From Streptacidiphilus sp. P02-A3a (GTDB lineage Bacteria; Actinomycetota; Actinomycetes; Streptomycetales; Streptomycetaceae): a DNA stretch of 64,000 nucleotides. Positions 7,383 through 15,205 of the stretch are shown in pieces. The stretch lies in contig NZ_CP048289.1 of NCBI RefSeq assembly GCF_014084105.1, positions 815,922-879,921 on the forward strand, read 5' to 3'. The stretch's first letter is position 1; every line of letters starts with the position of its first letter. Under the pieces are notes generated by a model. That model searched no databases and was not told the DNA's origin. It saw only the letters and a list, made by a program, of their open reading frames with translations. The position numbers were made by a program, and so were the translations under genes.

Positions 7383-9794
7383 CTAGGACTCCTCGGCCAG
7401 CTCCGCCACGCCGGTGATCCGGTGCAGGCTGAACGTCCGCATCTCCTCGCGCGCCTGGTCGTACGCGGTGACGAAGCCGCCCGCGACCCGGACCGGCTCC
7501 ACCACGCGCTGGCTGGCGGAGCCCTCCGCGTTCACGTAGCCGATCCACACCCGCTCGCCGGTCAGCACCGCCGTCTGCAGCGCCGCCAGCGTCTCCGCCG
7601 CCGCCGTGCGCGGCAGCGCGGACGGGGGAGCCTCCGGCTCGCGGCGGACCGCCGTCGCCGCCCGGTCGCCCGCCCGGACCGCCTTCACCGCCGCGCCGAG
7701 CAGCCCGTCGACCACCGGCGGCGGCCCGTCCGGCACCGGCACCGGCGCGGTCCGCGGACCGGTCCGCCGGGCGTCCGGACGCGAGATCAGCACGTCGCCG
7801 TCGGCCGACTCCGCCGCCGGGGCGTAGCCCATCGTCCGCAGCTGGGTCAGCACCGTGGCCGGGTCCGCCTGCGCCGCCAGCACCGTCGGCGCCAGCCGCC
7901 GCAGCCGCAGCGCGCCCGCCCGGCGGTCCGCCAGCAGCTCGCCCAGCAGCGCGTCGTCGTCGCAGCGCAGGTAGGCCGAGGCCGCGCCGACCCGCAGCCG
8001 CCCGTGCCGCCGGGCCACGTCGTCGACCAGGTAGCTCAGCGGCTGCGGCACCGGCGTCCGCGAGTGCCGGGCCAGGAACGCGTGCAGCTCGTCGGCGCTG
8101 CGCCCGGCGTCCAGCGCGCGCCGCACCGACTCCGGGGTGAACCGGTAGACCGTCGCGCCGCCCTTGGACTCGATGTCGGCGGCCACCGCCAGGGTCTGCG
8201 CCAGCGGGGTGTGCAGCGGTCCGGGCGCGATCGCGGTCAGGTCGGGCTGCAGGATGACGTGGTCCAGCGGCTCCGGCAGCAGCGGCGCGAGGGCCGCCGC
8301 CAGCCGCGCCGCCGCGTCCGGGTCGAGCAGCAGCGGGGCGTACGAGGCCGCCGCGCCGCGCCCGGTCAGGCCCAGCTGCTCGGCCTCGGTCAGGGTCCAG
8401 CCGACCAGGCGGTCGCGGGTCGCGCCGCCGCGCAGCGGGACCTGCCACTGCACCCGGGCCAGCAACGAGGCCCGGTCGGCGGCCGAGCCGGGCGGGAGCT
8501 CCGCCAGCCGCTCCAGCACCAGCCGCCGGACCTCGGGCGCGATCGCCCGGTCCAGGCCCTCGCCGAGCGCGGACAGCACCTTGTCCTTGGCGTCCTTGGT
8601 GCCGACCAGCGCGGCGACCCGGGTGCCCGCCAGCCAGGTCCCGGCCAGCAGCAGCCAGCGCTCGGGGACCGGCTGCCGCAGCCAGTCGTCGTACAGCGGG
8701 GTGGGCATCCACCGCTCCGCCTCGTCCCCGTCGGCGGCCAGCAGCCCCGCGCCGTAGGCGAGTTCCAGCCAGAACGCGGTCTCCGGCTCGGGCAGGTCGA
8801 GCGCGGTCGCGGAGCGCCGCAGCTCACGGACGCCCAGGCCGCCGGTGCGCAGCACCGCGGGCGGCTCGGTGCTCCACAGGTCCAGCGCCTCCTCCACCGT
8901 GCGGACGGCGGTGAAGGCCCGCGCCGCCGCCGCGCGGTCGGTCTGCTCCGGGTCGTGCGCGGCGGCCGTCTCCACGGTCGGCGGCCGGGCCTCGACGTGC
9001 TGGTGCGCCCGCCCGCCGCGCAGGTGCAGCGCGACCTCGCGGGGCAGCACCACGTTCTCCGGGCCCGCCGGGAGCAGCACCCCGCGCGCCTGGAGCCACT
9101 CCACCGGCGTCCGGGCGTCGGCGGCGCGCACCGCCCTGGGCTGCGCACCGCCGAACGGCGGGCCCCACATCAGTCGGCGCAGCACGTCCTTGACCCCCGG
9201 CACCGCCGTGGCCAGCAGCTCCTCGGCCCGCGCGTGGTCGGCCCAGAGGGCGGCCAACGCGGCGACGGCGCTGACCGGGTCGTGCGTGGCGGGCAGTCCG
9301 GCGTCGGCGAGGACGTCCTGCAGGCGGCCGGGGGAGAGCCCGGCGGCGGCCTCGGCGAAGGTCGGCCCGAGGCCGGTCGGCCCGGGGTTGCCGGTGGTCG
9401 GCGCGAGCACGTCGCGGGCGGTGCGGACCAGCCGCAGCCGGTCGTCCGGACCCCAGATCAGCGCCTGGGTGCGCAGCTCGGCCAGCGCGGCGTCGGGCCG
9501 GGCGCCGTCCAGCAGGCCGGTCACCGCGGCCGCGGTGCAGTCGTCGGGGGCGACCGCGAGCGCCTCGGCGGTCTGCAGGGTGAACCGGTCGAGCCGTTCC
9601 AGGGCGCGCACCACCGAGGCCCGGGTGGACAGCCGGGTGGACAGCTGGGTGAGGTCGCTGGGCACCGGGTGCAGCAGGTCGGGACGGGACCGGAGCAGCG
9701 CGGCCAACGCCTCGTCCGGCCGGGCGCGCAGCTCCTCGGCGAGGGTGCGCGGGGCGGCGGCGCGGTCGGCCTTACCGTTTCTTCGGCTGCTCAT
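7383..9794 (-). CDS. XPB-associated protein with helicase C-terminal-like domain
   Basis: 803-aa protein of the actinobacterial family annotated 'helicase-associated' or 'helicase C-terminal domain-containing'. The N-terminal half (LAEELRARPDEALAALL...) is a series of winged-helix-like segments. The middle block PLDHVILQPDLTAIAPGP begins the XPB-like domain, and the C-terminus (VWIGYVNAEGSASQRVVEP) is a WYL-like beta module that may sense a ligand or nucleic acid. No Walker A is seen, so it is unlikely to be an ATPase by itself. In mycobacteria the homologue is next to the XPB gene, suggesting a joint DNA-repair role. Start ATG 9794 is the first Met of the conserved region. Confidence 0.85.
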   Translation of the reverse strand: MSSRRNGKADRAAAPRTLAEELRARPDEALAALLRSRPDLLHPVPSDLTQLSTRLSTRASVVRALERLDRFTLQTAEALAVAPDDCTAAAVTGLLDGARPDAALAELRTQALIWGPDDRLRLVRTARDVLAPTTGNPGPTGLGPTFAEAAAGLSPGRLQDVLADAGLPATHDPVSAVAALAALWADHARAEELLATAVPGVKDVLRRLMWGPPFGGAQPRAVRAADARTPVEWLQARGVLLPAGPENVVLPREVALHLRGGRAHQHVEARPPTVETAAAHDPEQTDRAAAARAFTAVRTVEEALDLWSTEPPAVLRTGGLGVRELRRSATALDLPEPETAFWLELAYGAGLLAADGDEAERWMPTPLYDDWLRQPVPERWLLLAGTWLAGTRVAALVGTKDAKDKVLSALGEGLDRAIAPEVRRLVLERLAELPPGSAADRASLLARVQWQVPLRGGATRDRLVGWTLTEAEQLGLTGRGAAASYAPLLLDPDAAARLAAALAPLLPEPLDHVILQPDLTAIAPGPLHTPLAQTLAVAADIESKGGATVYRFTPESVRRALDAGRSADELHAFLARHSRTPVPQPLSYLVDDVARRHGRLRVGAASAYLRCDDDALLGELLADRRAGALRLRRLAPTVLAAQADPATVLTQLRTMGYAPAAESADGDVLISRPDARRTGPRTAPVPVPDGPPPVVDGLLGAAVKAVRAGDRAATAVRREPEAPPSALPRTAAAETLAALQTAVLTGERVWIGYVNAEGSASQRVVEPVRVAGGFVTAYDQAREEMRTFSLHRITGVAELAEES

Positions 9795-10053
9795 CCGACC
9801 CAGGCTAGTCGCTCGGGCCCGCGAGGGGCAGCGGCCGACGCCCGGACGGGCGGGCGGCGGCGCGGACGGAGGGTGGCGGGCGGGCGCGGGGCGGGGCACC
9901 GCGACCGGTTTCCGGCGGCCGCGCCCGGCGCGCGTGACGGCCCGGACCCTCGGGTAGCAGGGGGGCAGACCACGGGTCACCGCCACCGGCGGAGCCTCTA
10001 AGCTCGGACCGTTCGCCGCGCCGGGGCGTCAGAAGGGGAGGGTGGGCGTCGTC

Positions 10054-11097
10054 ATGGGCATCGAGAGCGACCAACTCGTCTACGACTACCTGAGCCGGGT
10101 CGGTGACCTGGCCCAGGCCACCACGCTGACCGCGGCCGAACGCGCGCGGCTGGTCATCGGGCTGCGGCAGACCATCGACGACCGGCGCGGCGGGGCGTCG
10201 GCCGGGTCGCGGCGGACCGAGAAGGCCGCGGTGGAGAAGATCCTCTCCGGCATCGGCGAGCCCGCCGACGTGGTCAGGCAGGCCGTGCACCACGGGGTGC
10301 CGGAGGCGGCGCCCGCGCCGGTGCGGGCGCCGGGCGGCGGGGAGGGACCCTCGGTGCCGGTGCAGCGCCCGCCCGGCTCCCGCCCGGGCGCCGACCGGGA
10401 CCGGGGTCCCGACGAGGCCGGGTCCGGCCCCGACGACTGGTGGCGGTCGCAGGAGGACGCCGACGGCGGGAGGTCGCCGCTGGTCGGCGAGTCGATCGGG
10501 GAACTCCCCGGCTGGCGGGCGGTCTACGAGGCGGACTTCCTCGATCCGGAGGCCGCCGCCCGGGCCCGGATCCCGGAGCAGCGGCCGCCGCTGACGGACG
10601 ACCGGTCCGCGGAGGAGGCCGAGGAGGCCGAGGCGGCCGAGGTGCCGGGCGGCGACGGCGGCGCGGTCCCGGGCCCGACGCTGGGGCGGCTGCTGCGCCG
10701 CCGCCTCGGCCGGGCCACGCCGCCGCCCGCCGCCGAGCCGGAGCTGCCGCGTCCGCCGCGTCGCCCGCTGCCGCTGGTGGAGACACTGGCGGCGCTGGTG
10801 CTGGTGGCGGCGGCGGTGCTGGGGCTGTGGTACGTCGCCGTCCTCGGCTGGTTCTTCGCGTACTCCTCCCGGCGGCTGGGCCAACGGGTGGCGCACACCG
10901 CCGGGTTGTGGCTGCCGCTGTGGCTGGCGGTGGCCGCCGGGCTGCTGCTGTACTCGCGGGCGCACGGCCACCCCGGGCAGCAGGAGACCAGCGCGGCCTT
11001 CCAGTCCGCGCTGCACGCCGTCGTGGTGCTGTGGCTGCGGGTGGCGCCCGCCACCTCGGCGGCCTTCCTGGCCTGGCGGATCGGCCGTCGGCCCTGA
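10054..11097 (+). CDS. Membrane protein with cytosolic N-terminal domain
   Basis: 347-aa protein. Residues 1-85 (GIESDQLVYDYLSRVGDLA...GEPADVVRQAV) form a helical domain like those preceding permease or HAAS-type membrane proteins. An acidic, Pro/Gly-rich linker follows. Near the C-terminus are two clear membrane segments (LVETLAALVLVAAAVLGLWY and LWLPLWLAVAAGLLL) and a weaker third. I do not recognise a named family. ATG 10054 is preferred to GTG 10042 because AAGGGGAGG at 10033-10041 is then correctly spaced. It stands alone between a divergent gene and a HAD gene with its own promoter. Confidence 0.75.
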   Translation: MGIESDQLVYDYLSRVGDLAQATTLTAAERARLVIGLRQTIDDRRGGASAGSRRTEKAAVEKILSGIGEPADVVRQAVHHGVPEAAPAPVRAPGGGEGPSVPVQRPPGSRPGADRDRGPDEAGSGPDDWWRSQEDADGGRSPLVGESIGELPGWRAVYEADFLDPEAAARARIPEQRPPLTDDRSAEEAEEAEAAEVPGGDGGAVPGPTLGRLLRRRLGRATPPPAAEPELPRPPRRPLPLVETLAALVLVAAAVLGLWYVAVLGWFFAYSSRRLGQRVAHTAGLWLPLWLAVAAGLLLYSRAHGHPGQQETSAAFQSALHAVVVLWLRVAPATSAAFLAWRIGRRP

Positions 11098-11156
11098 GGG
11101 CCGGTCTTTCGGATCACGCCGGGCCCTCGGCGCCGGGGGCCCGGTCGGCCGCACCG

Positions 11157-11162
11157 TAGGGT
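11157..11162 (+). promoter_or_regulatory. -10 hexamer TAGGGT (leaderless start)
   Basis: TAGGGT is followed after 7 nt by ATG 11170. That spacing puts the transcription start at about the A of the ATG, so the HAD mRNA is probably leaderless. This also decides the start against GTG 11161, which lies inside the hexamer. Confidence 0.55.
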
Positions 11163-11169
11163 GATCGAC

Positions 11170-11799
11170 ATGAACGAAAGCGCGCAGCTCACCGTTGGCT
11201 TCGACCTCGACATGACGCTGATCGACTCCCGACCGGGGATCAAGGCGGTCTACGACCTGCTCGCCGCGGAGACCGGGGTGGAGATCGACTCCGAGCTGGT
11301 GGTCAGCCGGCTCGGGCCGCCGGTGGAGCTGGAGATCGCCAACTGGTACCCGGCCGAGGCGGTCACCGAGATGTCCGACCGCTACCGCGCGCTCTACGCC
11401 CAGTACGGCGTCGCCGACTGCCTGGCGCTGCCCGGCGCGCATGCCGCGCTCGACTCGATCCGGGCGCTTGGCGGGCGGAGCGTGGTGGTCACCGGCAAGC
11501 ACGGGCCGAACGCCCGGCTCAACCTGGACGCGCTCGACCTGCGGGTGGACGCGCTGCACGGCACCGTCTTCGGGCCGCTGAAGGGCGCCAAGCTGCGTGC
11601 GGAGGGCGCCCGGATCTACGTCGGCGACCACCTCGGCGACATCGAGGGCGCCCGCGCCGCCGAGGCGCTCGCGGTCGGCGTGGCCACCGGTCCCTACGAC
11701 GCGGCGGCCCTGCGCGCGGCCGGGGCGGACGTGGTGCTGCCGGACCTGACCGGGTTCCCCGACTGGCTGGGCGACTACCTGTCCGGTCAGCCGGCCTGA
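11170..11799 (+). CDS. HAD-superfamily hydrolase
   Basis: 209-aa phosphatase-like protein of the haloacid dehalogenase superfamily. Motif I is FDLDMTLIDS (nucleophile and acid/base Asp near residues 11 and 13), motif II VVVTGKHG, and the metal-binding motif IV YVGDHLGDIEGA. A helical cap lies between motifs I and II (about 20-85), as in phosphoglycolate-phosphatase-like enzymes. No substrate can be read from the sequence. The Asp-x-Asp is followed by M-T-L rather than the usual G-T-L. It is a single-gene unit with a leaderless-type promoter, convergent with a small membrane protein. Confidence 0.85.
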   Translation: MNESAQLTVGFDLDMTLIDSRPGIKAVYDLLAAETGVEIDSELVVSRLGPPVELEIANWYPAEAVTEMSDRYRALYAQYGVADCLALPGAHAALDSIRALGGRSVVVTGKHGPNARLNLDALDLRVDALHGTVFGPLKGAKLRAEGARIYVGDHLGDIEGARAAEALAVGVATGPYDAAALRAAGADVVLPDLTGFPDWLGDYLSGQPA

Positions 11800-11825
11800 G
11801 CCGGGCTGAGTCGGGCTGAGCCGCT
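11796..11825. repeat. 10-bp unit repeated three times between convergent stops
   Basis: CTGAGCCGGG (11796), CTGAGTCGGG (11806) and CTGAGCCGCT (11816) are adjacent. The first copy contains the stop of the HAD gene and the last touches the stop of the convergent membrane-protein gene at 11824. Confidence 0.85.
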
Positions 11826-12078
11826 AGGAGCTGCGGACCGGGCTCCGCCGCTGGCCGCGGGCCGACTTGAGCAGCCCGAGCAGCGCCACCGCGAAGCCCA
11901 GCGGCATCACCATGCAGACGAAGTAGGCCGCGGTCGGCAGTCGGCTCAGGTGCAGGAAGAGCGGGGCCACGGTGACGACGGTGGCGACGGCGCCGATCAG
12001 GAACAGGATCGCGCCGACCCGCACCAGGGAGTCGCCGGACTGGGGGGTTTCGGTAGTCCGGGGGGTTTCGGTAGTCAC
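11824..12078 (-). CDS. Small two-helix membrane protein
   Basis: 84 aa. A short Thr/Pro/Glu-rich cytosolic start is followed by two hydrophobic segments (VGAILFLIGAVATVVTVAPL and YFVCMVMPLGFAVALLGLL) and a basic tail KSARGQRRSPVR. It looks like a conserved actinobacterial helical-hairpin membrane protein; function unknown. GTG 12078 is chosen because TATCGT on the minus strand (12085-12090) lies 6 nt before it and there is no ribosome site. The frame is open further upstream, but that part overlaps the control region of the cold-shock gene and looks non-coding. Confidence 0.7.
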   Translation of the reverse strand: MTTETPRTTETPQSGDSLVRVGAILFLIGAVATVVTVAPLFLHLSRLPTAAYFVCMVMPLGFAVALLGLLKSARGQRRSPVRSS

Positions 12079-12084
12079 GGCACC

Positions 12085-12090
12085 ACGATA
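12085..12090 (-). promoter_or_regulatory. -10 hexamer TATCGT (leaderless start)
   Basis: On the minus strand TATCGT is followed after 6 nt (GGTGCC) by GTG 12078, fitting a leaderless transcript of the small membrane-protein gene. Confidence 0.5.
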
Positions 12091-12504
12091 CGTCCAGTGG
12101 CGCCCGGGGGGTCGCACCGCCGGATCGACCGGCAACGCCCTGTGGCGGGATCGTCCCGTTCCGTTGCCGTCCGAGGGGTTACGGCGTGATGTGGCACGGG
12201 TATGCACGTCACGCACGGGGACTGCGCCACAGCGTGTCGGCGGCTGCCCCGAAGACCGAACGAGCGGGGGGTGCGGCATGGCGGCGACGGCGAGACGGTT
12301 CCGGCGCGCCGGGCACCCCGGCGGGCCGTGGGGCCGTTGGCTCCCTCCGGGGGAATTCGCTCGATCACCGCGCCGCCTCCCTGGGACAATGGCGCGGCCC
12401 TGATCCGTCCGGCAGCCCGTTCGCGGCCGTCCGGCGGTCGGCACCCCCGAAAACGCAGTTCCTTCCTTTCCGTTCTCTCCGACTCACCAGCGACGAGGTC
12501 ACCG
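12091..12504. other. Intergenic control region before the cold-shock gene
   Basis: About 410 nt between divergent genes with no credible gene. Its right end (12448-12490) is pyrimidine-rich (TTCCTTCCTTTCCGTTCTC), a composition like the long 5' leaders of cspA-type genes that respond to temperature. Whether it acts as a thermosensor cannot be judged by eye. Confidence 0.4.
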
Positions 12505-12888
12505 ATGCCCACGGGCAAGGTCAAGTGGTTCAACGCCGAGAAGGGCTTCGGCTTCCTTTCCCGCGACGACGGCGGTGACGTCTTCGTGCACTCCAAGGCG
12601 CTGCCGAGCGGCGTCGAAGCGCTCAAGCCCGGCCAGCGGGTCGAGTTCGGCGTGGTCGCGGGGCACCGGGGTGACCAGGCGCTGTCGGTCACCCTGCTGG
12701 AGGACGCGCCCTCGCTGGCCGCCGCCAACCGCCGCAAGCCGGACGACCTGGCGCCGATCGTGCAGGACCTGACCACGCTGCTGGAGCGGATGCTGCCGGG
12801 GCTCCAGCGCGGCCGGTACCCGGAGAAGCAGGCCGGGCACCAGGTCGCCACGCTGCTGCGGGCGGTCGCGGACCAGCTGGACGTCTGA
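12505..12888 (+). CDS. Cold-shock domain protein with C-terminal extension
   Basis: 127 aa. Residues 1-66 form a CspA-type OB fold with RNP1-like KGFGFLSRD and RNP2-like DVFVHSKAL, binding single-stranded RNA or DNA. Unlike the usual 67-aa proteins, it carries about 60 more residues (PIVQDLTTLLERML, ATLLRAVADQLDV) predicted as two amphipathic helices, perhaps for dimerisation. ATG 12505 has GAGG 6 nt upstream. This longer type is found next to mqnD in other streptomycetes, as here. A hairpin terminator follows its stop codon. Confidence 0.92.
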   Translation: MPTGKVKWFNAEKGFGFLSRDDGGDVFVHSKALPSGVEALKPGQRVEFGVVAGHRGDQALSVTLLEDAPSLAAANRRKPDDLAPIVQDLTTLLERMLPGLQRGRYPEKQAGHQVATLLRAVADQLDV

Positions 12889-12930
12889 CCCGCGGCGCCC
12901 GGCGTCCGCTCCGCCCTTCCGGCCTCAGGT

Positions 12931-12954
12931 CCGGCCCGGTGTCCGCCGGGCCGG
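12931..12954. terminator. GC-rich hairpin between convergent genes
   Basis: Perfect 9-bp inverted repeat CCGGCCCGG / CCGGGCCGG around the loop TGTCCG. It lies between the cold-shock gene and the convergent mqnD, so it probably stops transcription from both sides. There is no T tract, as is usual in this group. Confidence 0.65.
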
Positions 12955-12967
12955 GCCCGAGTCGGCG

Positions 12968-13876
12968 TCAGGACCCGGCCGGGGCTCCCGGGAAGTCCAG
13001 CGCACCCGGCGCGAGCTCCGGGAGCAGACCGGCCGCCGCCGCGCGGTCGAGCAGGCCGTGGACGGCCGCGTACCCCTCGGCGCCGAGGTCGGCGGTGAAC
13101 TCGTTCACGTACAGCGCGATGTGCTGGTCCGCCACCGCCGGGTCCATCTCCTGGGCGTTCGCCAGCACGTAGTCGCGGCTGTCCTGCGGCCGGGCCCAGG
13201 CGTGCTCGACGCTGGCCCGGATCGCCGCCGCCAGCTCGCGCAGCCGCTCCGTGCCGAGCGAGCGGCGGGCGATGATCGCCCCCAGCGGGATCGGCAGGCC
13301 GGTCGCCGCCTCCCACGCCTCGCCCATGTCGGCCAGCGAGTGCAGCCCGTACCGCTGGTAGGTGAACCGGGCCTCGTGGATCACCAGTCCGGCGTCCACC
13401 CTGCCGTCCCGGACGGCGGGCATGATCTCGTGGAACGGCAGCACCACGATCTCGCCGAGGCCGCCGGGCACCGCCCGCTCCGCCCAGAGCCGGAACAGCA
13501 GGTAGGCGGTGCTGCGCTCGCTGGGCACGGCCACCGTCCGCCCGGCCAGGTCGGCCGGGTCGGCCGGGTGGGACGGGTCGGCTGAGCCGAAGCCGGGGCG
13601 GGTGAGCACCAGCGGGCCGCAGCCGCGGCCCAGCGCCCCGCCGCAGGGCAGCAGCGCGTACTCGTCCAGGACGTACGGCAGCGCCGCGTACGAGATCTTC
13701 AGCACGTCCAGCTCGCCGCGCTCGGCCAGGCCGTTGGTGACGTCGATGTCGGCGAAGGTGACGTCCGGCAGCAGCCCGTTCGGGACCAGGCCGTGCGCCC
13801 AGGCGTGGAAGACGAAGGTGTCGTTCGGGCAGGGCGAGTAGGCGGTGGTCAGTGTGGTGGTCAGGGTCGTGGTCAT
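12968..13876 (-). CDS. mqnD: 1,4-dihydroxy-6-naphthoate synthase MqnD
   Basis: 302-aa periplasmic-binding-protein-fold enzyme of the futalosine route to menaquinone; it converts cyclic dehypoxanthinyl futalosine into 1,4-dihydroxy-6-naphthoate in the cytosol. Family hallmarks are the N-terminal YSPCPNDTFVFHAW, KISYAALPYVL, the segment VPSERSTAYLLFRLW and VIHEARFTYQ. Length is normal. ATG 13876 overlaps the stop of mqnB by 4 nt (ATGA), so the two are translationally coupled. It is the last gene of MFS-DUF2771-mqnB-mqnD. The N-terminus carries a repeated TTT-L run before the conserved block. Confidence 0.96.
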   Translation of the reverse strand: MTTTLTTTLTTAYSPCPNDTFVFHAWAHGLVPNGLLPDVTFADIDVTNGLAERGELDVLKISYAALPYVLDEYALLPCGGALGRGCGPLVLTRPGFGSADPSHPADPADLAGRTVAVPSERSTAYLLFRLWAERAVPGGLGEIVVLPFHEIMPAVRDGRVDAGLVIHEARFTYQRYGLHSLADMGEAWEAATGLPIPLGAIIARRSLGTERLRELAAAIRASVEHAWARPQDSRDYVLANAQEMDPAVADQHIALYVNEFTADLGAEGYAAVHGLLDRAAAAGLLPELAPGALDFPGAPAGS

Positions 13877-14619
13877 GGCGTGGTGCCTCCCAGGGGTCGG
13901 GACAGCACTGTCGGGTAGGGCAGTGCGGCGAAGATGCGTTCCAGCGTGGCGAAGGCGTCGCCGATGCGCCAGGCCGCCCGGTCGCGCGGACCGACCGCGT
14001 TGGAGACGGCGCGCAGCTCCAGTACCGGCAGCCGGTGCCCGGCGGCGGCCTCGGCGACGCCGAAGCCCTCCATCGCCTCGCCGACCGCGCCGGGGTGACG
14101 GGCGGTCAGCTCGGCGGCGCGCTCGGCGCTGCCGGTGACGGTGGACACGGTGAGGACCGGGCCGAGGGCGGTGGGCACCCCGGCCGCGCGCAGCGTCCGG
14201 GCGACCGCCTCGGCGTGCGCGGTCAGGTGCCGGACCCGGCCGAAGCCCAGCTCGGTGACGGTGGCGAAGCCGTCCGGGGTCTGCGCGCCGAGGTCGGCCG
14301 CGACGATCGCGTCGGCGACCACGGCGCAGCCCAGCGGCGCGGCCGGGGCGAAGCCCCCGGCGATCCCGGCGGAGACGGCGAGCGCGTACGGGTGCGCGGC
14401 CAGGGCCAGCGCGGTCGCGGTCCCGGCCGCCGCCGCCGCTGGTCCCACCCCGGCGGCGAGGACGTCCACCGGACCGCGGCGGTGCAGCAGGAAGCCCCCG
14501 GGCAGCGCCACCTCCACCGGCCCGGCGTGCGGGATCGCGGCGGAGACGCCACGCAGCACCGCCGCCGCTTCGGGAGCGACGGCGGTGACGACGAGCAGCC
14601 GGGACGGAGCCGCGGTCAT
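13873..14619 (-). CDS. mqnB: Futalosine hydrolase MqnB
   Basis: 248-aa nucleosidase of the PNP/MTA fold that splits futalosine into dehypoxanthinyl futalosine and hypoxanthine. Signs are LLVVTAVAPEAAAV at the N-terminus, the glycine-rich AVSAGIAGGF, and EAMEGFGVAEAA with the ribose-binding Met-Glu. It ends by overlapping mqnD by 4 nt. Upstream, the DUF2771 gene stops 13 nt away on the same strand. An MqnB implies the route through futalosine by deamination of aminofutalosine, and mqnE for the first product is present at 28316. Start ATG 14619 fits the family N-terminus. Confidence 0.95.
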   Translation of the reverse strand: MTAAPSRLLVVTAVAPEAAAVLRGVSAAIPHAGPVEVALPGGFLLHRRGPVDVLAAGVGPAAAAAGTATALALAAHPYALAVSAGIAGGFAPAAPLGCAVVADAIVAADLGAQTPDGFATVTELGFGRVRHLTAHAEAVARTLRAAGVPTALGPVLTVSTVTGSAERAAELTARHPGAVGEAMEGFGVAEAAAGHRLPVLELRAVSNAVGPRDRAAWRIGDAFATLERIFAALPYPTVLSRPLGGTTP

Positions 14620-14632
14620 CGGGTCAGCGGCC

Positions 14633-15178
14633 TCAGGAGCCCTTGACCTTCAGCTGGAACAGCCATTCGCCGTAGACCGGCGAGGTGTTGCTGGTGCCGT
14701 CGCCCATGAGTACCAGGACCGGGCCGGTGCTGTTCAGCGTGGTGCCGCCGGTCGTCTGCGAGGTCGACTGGAGGATCGAGGTCGCCTGGAGGTTGCCCGC
14801 GTAGGCGTTCTTGGTCGGGGCGACCAGGGAGCCGTTCTCGCCACCGGCGTACCAGCCCTTGTCGGCGACGATCTGGTCCACGTTGATCGAGAAGGTGCTG
14901 TTCGAGGACGGGATGGTCACCGTCCGCAGCTTGCCGCCGGACAGCAGCTTCTGCACGGCCGCCGAGCAGGCGGTCTTCTGCGCGGTGGTCAGCGCCTTGC
15001 CGCCGTTGTAGCAGCTCTTGTCCGCCGGTGCGATCTGGGTCCAGGTGGGCCCGACGGTGACGGCGATGTTGGGCACAGGCTTGCCTTGGTGCACGGCGAA
15101 GGGGATGGAGAAGCCGAGCGTGGCGACGCCCACGACGGCGACGGCTCCGAGGGCGACGACAGCGCGGTTGATACTCAT
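14633..15178 (-). CDS. DUF2771 family exported protein
   Basis: 181 aa. An N-terminal hydrophobic stretch (AVVALGAVAVVGVATLGFSI) is an uncleaved anchor or signal peptide; the rest is a secreted domain with two Cys (CYNGGK, TACSAAV) able to form a disulfide. DUF2771 proteins occur in actinobacteria next to mqnB/mqnD; function unknown. It is 27 nt from the MFS gene and 13 nt from mqnB, so it is probably in one operon. Codon use is as in its neighbours. ATG 15178 directly begins the anchor. Confidence 0.88.
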   Translation of the reverse strand: MSINRAVVALGAVAVVGVATLGFSIPFAVHQGKPVPNIAVTVGPTWTQIAPADKSCYNGGKALTTAQKTACSAAVQKLLSGGKLRTVTIPSSNSTFSINVDQIVADKGWYAGGENGSLVAPTKNAYAGNLQATSILQSTSQTTGGTTLNSTGPVLVLMGDGTSNTSPVYGEWLFQLKVKGS

Positions 15179-15205
15179 GGTGCTGAGGCTACCTGTCCAC
15201 GGCGA

